Shown: one piece after another, positions 1 through 6,761 of the stretch | Numbering within the stretch: the stretch's first letter is position 1 | Layout: every line of letters starts with the position of its first letter | Source: Bacteroidaceae bacterium | GTDB lineage: Bacteria > Bacteroidota > Bacteroidia > Bacteroidales > Bacteroidaceae | Direction of reading: 5' to 3' | Assembly: GCA_017429945.1 (NCBI GenBank) | Contig: JAFRNY010000057.1 | Coordinates: 1 to 61,243, forward strand | Length of the DNA: 61,243 nt | The notes under the pieces: generated by a model | The model's input: only the letters and a program-made list of their open reading frames with translations | Databases searched by the model: none | What the model was told of the DNA's origin: nothing | Translations under genes and position numbers: made by a program

Positions 1-175
1 GACGAAGGGGGGAAGAGAGCAGGGGAAGAGCCAGAATTGAATTCGGGGACTAGGGACGAAGGGGAGAAGAGAGCAGGGGAAGAGCCAGAATTGAATTCGG
101 GGACTAGGGACGAAGGGGAGAAGAGAGCAGGGGAAGAGCCAGAATTGAATTCGGGGACAAGGGACGAAGGGGGGA
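1..175 (+). repeat. 54-bp tandem repeat (minisatellite), at least three units
   Basis: Units begin with GACGAAGGGG at 1, 55, 109 and (partial) 163, a constant 54-bp period. Unit-to-unit changes are few (for example GGGG/GGAG at about position 10 of the unit, and ACTAGG/ACAAGG before the last copy). The period is a multiple of three, so the transposase frame stays open across it. The array probably continues left of the window. Confidence 0.9.
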
Positions 176-765
176 GATATTATGCTTTTCCGATTTTTAC
201 TGAGCGGCCATTTATTAGGCCGCTGTCGCGTCGCGGACAGTTAAATGCTATGATCAGATATGTGCAGATGAATCCACAGCGTTTGGCGACCAAACGCCTC
301 ATGCCGGGATTCTTCAGGGTGCAAAGGGGGATTGAGATAGCCGGCCGCAGTTATGATGGTGTCGGGAATGTAGCTCTGCTTCATGCTGCACGGTTTATGC
401 CTGTTCATGTGAGGCGCACGATGGTTGAGGCGGCTAAGCATGGCTACAGTCAACCCCTGCGTGATTATATGAACGGCTGCGTGCTGGCTGCACGTGGTGG
501 CTGCGTGATGGTGTCGCCGTTTATCTCTCCTGACGAGAAGCTTGTGATGAATGTGCTTTTAGCTGAAAAGCGGCCATTTATTGTGCTTGCCGACAATGGT
601 TTCCGGGATTATTATAAGCCTACGCATGGGTTGTTTGATGCTTGTGCTGCGGGGCGCGTGCTGATCCTTAGTCCCTGGCCTTATGATGCTGACAAGCGGC
701 ACATCAGCAGAGATGATTGCGTGGCGTTGAACGCTATGGCTGAAGATATCGCCAGGGAACATTGA
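1..765 (+). CDS. RAYT/IS200-like (Y1) transposase, 3' part, with in-frame tandem repeat
   Basis: The reading frame is open from base 1, so the gene is cut by the window edge; the TTG at 37 lies inside a repeat and need not be the start. The first ~58 codons are an 18-residue unit (NSGTRDEGEKRAGEEPEL) encoded by the 54-bp repeat. From 'FTERPFIRPL' onward the protein resembles the C-terminal half of REP-associated/IS200-type transposases of Bacteroidales ('GQLNAMIRYVQMNPQRLA', 'FRVQRGIEIAGRSYDGVGN'). It is followed by a Rossmann-like tail ('ADNGFRDYYKP...LILSPWPYDA'). The HUH motif and catalytic Tyr expected in the N-terminal half are not in the window. Either the N-terminus lies upstream or it has been replaced by the repeat. 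The family call is by recognition of motifs; activity cannot be judged. Confidence 0.6.
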   Translation, partial: DEGGKRAGEEPELNSGTRDEGEKRAGEEPELNSGTRDEGEKRAGEEPELNSGTRDEGGRYYAFPIFTERPFIRPLSRRGQLNAMIRYVQMNPQRLATKRLMPGFFRVQRGIEIAGRSYDGVGNVALLHAARFMPVHVRRTMVEAAKHGYSQPLRDYMNGCVLAARGGCVMVSPFISPDEKLVMNVLLAEKRPFIVLADNGFRDYYKPTHGLFDACAAGRVLILSPWPYDADKRHISRDDCVALNAMAEDIAREH

Positions 766-793
766 TAGGCCTGAGAGGGGGAGGATAAAAATC

Positions 794-828
794 CAGCCAG
801 CCGCAGAGCGAATTGCTGCGGCTGGCTG
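794..828. terminator. Bidirectional hairpin terminator
   Basis: A perfect 13-bp inverted repeat (CAGCCAGCCGCAG, 9-nt loop, CTGCGGCTGGCTG) lies between the convergent transposase and GH95 genes. On the plus strand it is followed by AATTTGTCATTT; on the minus strand by GATTTTTATCC. It can therefore end both transcripts, including the whole minus-strand PUL. Confidence 0.8.
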
Positions 829-881
829 AATTTGTCATTTGTCATTCTCCAAGTATGGAGCGTACTTACGGACCGAGCGTG

Positions 882-3356
882 TCATTCTCCCCTCACCACT
901 ACTTGTGTGCCGGCTTTCGTCGTTACGTCGTACTCATAGACTTTGCGAATGGGGGCGGGGACGAAGGCGGGAATAGAGTCGGCGGGAGCTGTCTGCTGCT
1001 TTGATGAGATGAGGGGGGCTTTGATCTTGGCTACGGCGAGGAGGGGGTTGCGGCACTCGCCTTTGGCAGCCCGCAGACCTTTGCCTGTGAGGGGGACGTA
1101 GGAGCGCAGGCGGAGCTGGCCTCCACGCTGCGAGGTGATGACGGCACGTGTGAGGCGACCGTCGGCCCACTCCTCGTCGACGACGAAGCCGCCGCGGGCA
1201 CAGAGCCCATGCACGGAGCCCCGACTCCATTTCTGAGGCAGTGCAGGCAGGAGGTGTACGGCGCCGTCGTGGCTCTGCAGGAGCATCTCTGCAATGCCTG
1301 CTGCGCAGCCGAAGTTGCCGTCGATCTGGAAAGGCGGATGGGCGTCGAAGAGGTTGGGATAGGTGCGGCCGTCGGGATATTGCTGTATGCGGCTGTCGTC
1401 GGGCAGCAGGTGAAGCATGTTGGTGATGATCTTCAGGGCGTGGTCGCCGTCGAGCATGCGCGCCCAGAAGTTTATCTTCCAACCCAGACTCCAGCCCGTG
1501 GCCATATCGCCGCGCTGGGCGAGTGTGGTGGCAGCTGCTGCGAAGAGTTCGGGATGGGTGTAGGGCGATATTTGATTGGAGGGGTAAAGGCCGTAGAGAT
1601 GCGAGATGTGGCGGTGGTCGTCCTTGGGGTCGTCGGCATCGACGAGCCACTCTTGCAGCTGTCCGTACTTCCCTATCTGCATTGGTGGCAGGGCTGCGAG
1701 GGCCTCGTCGATACGGCGGTTGAGCTTGGCATCCCTCAGGCCGAGGGCTTTCATGGCCTGCTGCAGCTGGGTGAGAACATCAAAGACAATCTGGTTGTCC
1801 ATGGTGGCGCCGGCGGTGATGGTGGAGCCGGTGCCGGCGGGTCCGTGCTCGGGCGATGTCGTGGGCACGGTCATCAGCCAGCCGTACTTGGGATGACGCT
1901 GCATATAATCGAGCAGAAAAGCTGCGGCGCCCTGGAGTATGGGAAGGTTAGCGTGCAGGAAAGCCTTGTCGCCAGTGAAGAGATAGTGCTGCCAGAGGTG
2001 AGTCGTGAGCCATGCTCCGCCCGTGGGGAACATGCCCCACTGCGCGCCATCGACGGGCCCTGCTATGCGCCATATGTCGGTGTTGTGGTGCGCCATCCAC
2101 CCGCCGCAGCCGTACATCTGACGTGCCGTCAGCGCCCCTGTCTGGCTGATGTCGCGTATGAGCGAGAAGAGCGGTTCGGCCGAGTCGCTGAGATTGCCTA
2201 CCTCAGAGATCCAGTAGTTCATCTCGGCATTGATGTTGATGGTGTATTTGCTGTCCCACATGGCAGATACTTTATCGTTCCACACGCCCTGGAGGTTTGC
2301 GGCCTGTCCGCCGGGCTGCGAGGAGCAGATGAGGAGGTAGCGGCCATATTGGAACATAAGCGCGGCCATGTCGGCATCGTCGCTTTTGGCGAAGGCTGCC
2401 AGACGCTTGTCGGTGGGCAATGCGGAGTTGGGCGATGTGGGCAGCGAGAGGCTGACGCGCTGGTATTGGCTGTGGTATCTGTCGAGGTGGCGTGCCATGA
2501 GCGCCTCGAAAGTCTGCCCGCGCAGCGCAGCCTGCGTGGCGTCGTTCTTGTCCGCGGCGTTGCCGCTGACGTCGTGGTAGTTGACGAAGTTGGTGGCAGC
2601 TATGATGAAGACGGTGGCCTCGGTGGCCTCGCGAACGACTACCGTGCCCTGGCCGTCGGCGACGCTGCCGCCCACGGTCTCCACCCATACGCGGCATTCG
2701 GCCGAGAGGGCGCTCTTGATGCCTTCGTGGTCGGCACCCTTGACGACGGCTGTGATGCAGTGGTTGCCGACGCGCTGCTGCGTCGGGAGCGGGCTTTCGT
2801 AGGACACGGAAAAGTTGAGTCGGGCACCTTGGTCGGCCGTGAGCTTAACGGCAATCACGTTATCGGCCAGGGAGGCTATCATCTGCCGCCGGTAGCTGAC
2901 GCCGCCGACGTTGTAGCTGACGCTGGCGACGGCATCGTCGAGGCTGAGGTCGCGCTCGTAGGCCGTGGCGTTGCTGTGGTTCCAGAATTTGAGGAATACG
3001 TTGCCCAGCGGAAGGAAGCGCATTCCATGAGGCCCACGGATGAAATACTTGTCGATGAGCTTCTGGGCCTCAGCCTCCTTGCCTTCGAAGATGAGACGGC
3101 GCACCTCCTGCAGGTGGCTCTTGGCCTCGGGGCTGTTGTTGTCGTGGGGGCCGCCGGACCAGAAAGTCTCTTCGTTCAGCTGAATCTGTTCGGTGTCGGG
3201 ACCGCCATAGATCATGGCGCCGAGGTGTGAGTTGCCTATGGGCAAGGCCTCCAGCCACTGCTTGGCAGGCTGTGTGTACCACAGGCGGCGGTTCTGTGCG
3301 CCGCAGCTGAGGGCTATCGTCATAGCCACAAACAGCAAAAGACGTTTGGGTTTCAT
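882..3356 (-). CDS. GH95 exo-glycosidase (alpha-L-galactosidase or alpha-L-fucosidase)
   Basis: 824 aa with a signal peptide ([21 protein letters not shown]; the Cys is not in a good lipobox). GH95 landmarks are all present: an N-terminal domain with '[12 protein letters not shown]' and '[10 protein letters not shown]', 'QGVWND' near residue 355, '[12 protein letters not shown]' at 371-382, 'TTSPEHG' carrying the candidate acid Glu, and 'PFQIDGNFG' carrying the conserved Asp. From memory, Bifidobacterium AfcA has His at the residue two before the first Asn of the NxN pair, while the Bacteroides ovatus GH95 alpha-L-galactosidase has Thr. Here it is Thr372, which favours L-galactose. Last gene of the PUL; a 152-bp gap separates it from GH88, so it may have its own promoter. 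Predicted periplasmic. Confidence 0.9.
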   Translation of the reverse strand: MKPKRLLLFVAMTIALSCGAQNRRLWYTQPAKQWLEALPIGNSHLGAMIYGGPDTEQIQLNEETFWSGGPHDNNSPEAKSHLQEVRRLIFEGKEAEAQKLIDKYFIRGPHGMRFLPLGNVFLKFWNHSNATAYERDLSLDDAVASVSYNVGGVSYRRQMIASLADNVIAVKLTADQGARLNFSVSYESPLPTQQRVGNHCITAVVKGADHEGIKSALSAECRVWVETVGGSVADGQGTVVVREATEATVFIIAATNFVNYHDVSGNAADKNDATQAALRGQTFEALMARHLDRYHSQYQRVSLSLPTSPNSALPTDKRLAAFAKSDDADMAALMFQYGRYLLICSSQPGGQAANLQGVWNDKVSAMWDSKYTININAEMNYWISEVGNLSDSAEPLFSLIRDISQTGALTARQMYGCGGWMAHHNTDIWRIAGPVDGAQWGMFPTGGAWLTTHLWQHYLFTGDKAFLHANLPILQGAAAFLLDYMQRHPKYGWLMTVPTTSPEHGPAGTGSTITAGATMDNQIVFDVLTQLQQAMKALGLRDAKLNRRIDEALAALPPMQIGKYGQLQEWLVDADDPKDDHRHISHLYGLYPSNQISPYTHPELFAAAATTLAQRGDMATGWSLGWKINFWARMLDGDHALKIITNMLHLLPDDSRIQQYPDGRTYPNLFDAHPPFQIDGNFGCAAGIAEMLLQSHDGAVHLLPALPQKWSRGSVHGLCARGGFVVDEEWADGRLTRAVITSQRGGQLRLRSYVPLTGKGLRAAKGECRNPLLAVAKIKAPLISSKQQTAPADSIPAFVPAPIRKVYEYDVTTKAGTQVVVRGE

Positions 3357-3508
3357 ATCGGAAATTAGAAACTAATTCGGAGGAATATCTTTTACACTGA
3401 TTTGGATAAATAACTTCGGGAGGAATGGAAACGAATTGCCGTAATTAACATAATTCAAAGCTGTTGCTACTTGAGACATCGCGCAGGATAGAGCGGCCCG
3501 CCGCGTCC

Positions 3509-4756
3509 TCACAGCCTCCGGCGTGCACGGATGAGGGCTTCGATGTAGTAGTAGTCGGCGTAGCTGATTGAGGCGTTGACCTCGGAGTAGGCGGGATGGT
3601 GGCCTGTGCTGTGTAGGAGAAAGGCGGGGCAGCGCTCAGCTCCGCGCCATTCGTGGTTTCGCAGCGTCTGGAGAGTGCGGTAAGCTACATGGCGGTAGGC
3701 AGCGGCCTTATCGGGAGCGACGTAGTCGGCCAGGTCGAGCAGTGCCGACGTCACGACGCAGGCTGCCGAAGCGTCGCGCGGTGCCACGCTCTCGGAAGGC
3801 GTGAGGTCGTTGAGCCCTGAAGTGGCTATGCGCGGGTCGTCGAAGTCCCAGAAGGGCACGCCATCCTCTGGCAGCCGCTCGAGATAGGCATCTGCCACCT
3901 TCTGCGCGAAGTCGAGGTAGCGCTGCTCGCGAGTGTAGCGGTAGCACATGGTGTAGCCGTAGATGGCCCACGACTGTCCGCGCGCCCACATGCTGGAGTC
4001 TGCCAGACCCTGATGAGTGCAGCCGCGGAGGAAGTGACCGTCGATAGAGTCGTAGACGGCAACGTGATAGCCTATTGCGCCGTCGTGGAAGTGGTAGGCC
4101 ATGGTGGTGTCGGCATGGCTCATAGCAATCTGCCGCAGCGAGTCGTTGCCCCCGTTTTTGGAAGCCCAGAAGAGCAGCTCGAGGTTGATCATATTGTCCA
4201 TGATGGTGTTGTGGCCGCCATAGTCGCCAACATGACGGGGCCACGAAAGGATGGTGCCGGCGCGCGGGTTGAAGAGCGTGGCCAGCGTGTCGGCACAGGC
4301 CAGCAGCACCTGTCGGTAGCTCTCGTCGCCCGTGAGGCGGTAGCCGTTGAGGAAACTGGTGATGACGAGGAAGCCCAGGTCGTGGTCGTAGGCCGGCGTC
4401 GTAGCCAAAAAAGCCAGCGGCTCGGTGAAGTTTCGTGCCTGGCGCAGTATGGCCGTGTCGCCCGTCGCCTCATAGTCATACCATAGTATGCCGGGGAAGA
4501 ATCCTCCACACCACTCGGCCTTGTCGACCTTGCGCAGGTTCCAGTGGCTCTCGCCCGCGAGGATATTGCGGGGCGACATAGTGTAGTCGATGTGCCCGGA
4601 GGAGTCGGCGAGCTCAGCCAGCGTACGATGCAGCTGACTGTCGCAATAGGCCAGGTCGGCCTTGATGGCCGCGGCGGAGTCGGGGGCGGGTTGGTAGCAC
4701 GAGAAAGTCAGGGCCACCGCGACCATGGCTATAAAAGCTGTAAATAATTTGCGCAT
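3509..4756 (-). CDS. GH88 unsaturated glucuronyl hydrolase
   Basis: 415 aa when started at the ATG at 4756 (MRKLFTAFIAMVAVALTFSC), which gives a lipoprotein-type signal; the 57 codons further upstream are low-complexity and overlap the GH97 gene. The protein removes 4,5-unsaturated uronic acid from oligosaccharide ends made by lyases. Family evidence: 'FFPGILWYDYEATGD', 'HDLGFLVITSFLNGYRLTGD' and 'MDNMINLELLFWASK'. Asp126 and Asp187 are 61 residues apart, the same spacing as D88/D149 of the Bacillus unsaturated glucuronyl hydrolase. 'SSMWARGQSWAIYGYTM' and 'PFWDFDDP' also fit GH88 rather than GH105. It starts 22 bp after the GH97 stop, so the two are co-transcribed. Its substrate fits the lyase at 32539-35283. 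Confidence 0.9.
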   Translation of the reverse strand: MRKLFTAFIAMVAVALTFSCYQPAPDSAAAIKADLAYCDSQLHRTLAELADSSGHIDYTMSPRNILAGESHWNLRKVDKAEWCGGFFPGILWYDYEATGDTAILRQARNFTEPLAFLATTPAYDHDLGFLVITSFLNGYRLTGDESYRQVLLACADTLATLFNPRAGTILSWPRHVGDYGGHNTIMDNMINLELLFWASKNGGNDSLRQIAMSHADTTMAYHFHDGAIGYHVAVYDSIDGHFLRGCTHQGLADSSMWARGQSWAIYGYTMCYRYTREQRYLDFAQKVADAYLERLPEDGVPFWDFDDPRIATSGLNDLTPSESVAPRDASAACVVTSALLDLADYVAPDKAAAYRHVAYRTLQTLRNHEWRGAERCPAFLLHSTGHHPAYSEVNASISYADYYYIEALIRARRRL

Positions 4757-4778
4757 AGTTTGTGTGTGTGAATATAAA

Positions 4779-6725
4779 TTACTTTGTCTCTTCAATTCGG
4801 AAGGCAGCGCCGCCCGATGGCAAGAGGCTGATGTGCAGGGGTTTGCTCTTGGAAGTGAGGCGGAGGGTGCGGTTGGAGCAGCGCACGTGGGTCTGGGTGG
4901 CAACGGCGGGGTCGTCTTCGTAGGCATAGAGTGTGTAGCGACGACCTGTTTGGAGGATGGTGTGCAGGTCTATGTCGAGTTCGCGGGCCTCGTTGCCTGT
5001 CATGGCTCCTACGTACCACGTCGAGCCGCTGCGGCGGGCCATGACGATGTGCTCGCCGGGGCGGCCTGAGAGCACGCGGCTCTCGTCCCATGTAGTGCGG
5101 AGACAGTCGAACCACGCGAGCTCGGGCTCATCGTGGGCCATCTGCGGGCGGTCGTACCAGAAGACGGTCTGCAGCGGCGAGTAGAACACCATGGAGGCAG
5201 CCAGCTGGTGAGCGTGGGTGGTGCGCAGGCGCCGGTCGTAGTAGCAGATAGTGTAATCGGCCGCGCCGTTGAGCATGCGCGTGAAGGGCAGCGTGACGTT
5301 GTGCGTGGCATCGGGGAACTCCTCGTTGCCGCAGATGCCCTCCTGGGTGAGAAGGTTGGGGAAGGTGCGCGAGAAGCCCGACGGTCGGTATTCGTCATGG
5401 ATGTTCATGAGCAAATGGTTCTCGGCGGCAAGGCGCACAAGGTCATGAAGCCAAGTGGCCCAACGGTGCGAAGCATATTGCACGAAGCCACTCTTCACGC
5501 CCGTGACGCCCCACTCGCGGAGCACGGGGAAGAGTTCGCGGGCCTGCTTCATCAGTGCGTGCTGGTTGACGTAGAGCCACACGCCCACGCCCTTCGAGCG
5601 CGCGTAGCGGCACACCTCGGGCATATCGAGCCGCGGGATTACCTTCGTGGCATCGCCGTCGTGGCTGGTGCAGGGCTCATACCATTTCCAGTCGAAGAGC
5701 ATATAGCGGATGTTGTGCTCAGCACAGAAGTCGATGGTGGCGCGAGCGCCCTCCATCGTCAGCGTGGTCTCGCGCATAATCGTCCCGGGAACGACCCACT
5801 CGGCGGCATCGGCAATCTGGCATGGCGGGTTGAGCATGTTCACCAGCTCGTTGCGCTCGAGCAGCTGTCCTGGCGTGTCGGCTGCTATGATTACCTTCCA
5901 CGGCGTAGCATAGTAAGTGACGATGTCCACGGGACTGTACATCACCGATTGCAAGGTGTTGGCGGTCCCGCTTTTTGTTTGCAGGCGCGTCAGGCACCAG
6001 TCGTCGACGTCGGCCGTGAGCAGTGCTGCCCAAATGCCGCTGGCGTAGTCGAGCGTCAGGGCCATCTCCACGGGGCGCGTCAGCTCGCCTACGGGCTTAT
6101 GCTCGAAGAAAGCCTGCGCCCACTGCTCGCTCCAGGCGTTAGTGCCCGCGGGCAGGGAGTATTCGGTCTCGTCAGCCACCACCTTGTGGAAGATAGCCGC
6201 CGGGTGCTCAGGGAAGAAATAGCGGAAGGCTATGCCCTCGTCGTAGGCCCTCACTTCGATGTTGAGGCGATAGTTGCTGCTGACGGTAGCGCCGTGTTGG
6301 CGCTGAGCGCGCGCCTCATAGCCGGCAGGGCTGAGCGGCGCCGTCAGCTCATCGACAGGCAGCTCGGGCTTGCGGCTGAGGTAAAGCGTGGCGCTGGTGT
6401 AGCGCTCGTGCACCGTGGAGCGCTCGCCGTAGAGGTTATGGTATTCGTTGTCAACGGCAGGAAACGTGCGCACGGAGTCGAGCTCCATAGGTGCCATCCA
6501 GTCGGCATACTGATGCAGCTCGCGAAAGCCCAGGGCCATCTCCCACGAGCGGTTGTCGAGGTTGAGGCCGCAGCGGCTGTCGAGCACCACATCACGACCA
6601 CGATACTGCACGCTATAGAGCGTAGCAAACGTGCCGTCGGTCTGGCGCTGCTGATGAAACGTCACCTGGTGCTCGCCGTTTGGCGAGACGAGCGTCAGGG
6701 CTGCGAGAAGAAGTGTTGAGAGCAT
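4779..6725 (-). CDS. GH97 family glycosidase with an atypical active site
   Basis: 648 aa, usual GH97 layout: N-terminal beta-sandwich ('SPNGEHQVTF', 'LDSRCGLNL'), a TIM barrel starting near 'FCAEHNIRYMLFDWKWYEP', and a C-terminal beta domain. The retaining GH97 nucleophile motif (VKVDF) reads VKSGF, with Gly413 in the Asp position, as in inverting SusB. The SusB HE(508) position appears as HD (Asp444), while the acid-side Glu (E468 in 'GNEEF') is present. The substrate, an alpha-glucoside or alpha-galactoside, is therefore open. The signal region is very short (MLSTLLLAALTLVS) and has no positive charge; a stop codon 18 bp upstream rules out a longer start. Starts 36 bp after the GH106 gene. 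Confidence 0.88.
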   Translation of the reverse strand: MLSTLLLAALTLVSPNGEHQVTFHQQRQTDGTFATLYSVQYRGRDVVLDSRCGLNLDNRSWEMALGFRELHQYADWMAPMELDSVRTFPAVDNEYHNLYGERSTVHERYTSATLYLSRKPELPVDELTAPLSPAGYEARAQRQHGATVSSNYRLNIEVRAYDEGIAFRYFFPEHPAAIFHKVVADETEYSLPAGTNAWSEQWAQAFFEHKPVGELTRPVEMALTLDYASGIWAALLTADVDDWCLTRLQTKSGTANTLQSVMYSPVDIVTYYATPWKVIIAADTPGQLLERNELVNMLNPPCQIADAAEWVVPGTIMRETTLTMEGARATIDFCAEHNIRYMLFDWKWYEPCTSHDGDATKVIPRLDMPEVCRYARSKGVGVWLYVNQHALMKQARELFPVLREWGVTGVKSGFVQYASHRWATWLHDLVRLAAENHLLMNIHDEYRPSGFSRTFPNLLTQEGICGNEEFPDATHNVTLPFTRMLNGAADYTICYYDRRLRTTHAHQLAASMVFYSPLQTVFWYDRPQMAHDEPELAWFDCLRTTWDESRVLSGRPGEHIVMARRSGSTWYVGAMTGNEARELDIDLHTILQTGRRYTLYAYEDDPAVATQTHVRCSNRTLRLTSKSKPLHISLLPSGGAAFRIEETK

Positions 6726-6730
6726 CTCTT

Positions 6731-6744
6731 GGATTTACTATTTA
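6731..6744. repeat. Copy of the GGATTTACTATTTA simple repeat
   Basis: Identical 14-mer to 50212-50225. Here it fills the short gap between the GH106 and GH97 genes. Confidence 0.5.
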
Positions 6745-6761
6745 AATATTTACGATGTTAC

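Noticed and set aside
1-175. CRISPR-like array
   Set aside because: The units are contiguous 54-bp copies without spacers.
1209-3230. 673-codon plus-strand frame opposite the GH95 gene
   Set aside because: It is the mirror of a clear GH95 gene in GC-rich DNA, has no recognisable motif and is rich in Val/Ala/Gly as expected of antisense frames.
3509-4756. GH105 unsaturated rhamnogalacturonyl hydrolase
   Set aside because: Motifs and the 61-residue Asp spacing fit GH88 better.
3509-4927. Longer start for the GH88 gene (472 aa)
   Set aside because: The extra 57 codons overlap the GH97 gene, are Pro/Ala/Ser low-complexity and would hide the lipoprotein signal that begins at 4756.
5133-6719. 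Long plus-strand frame opposite GH97 (similar cases opposite the PL, SusC, FAS1, GH43 and dipeptidase genes)
   Set aside because: Third-position bias and family motifs all lie on the minus strand; these are shadows.
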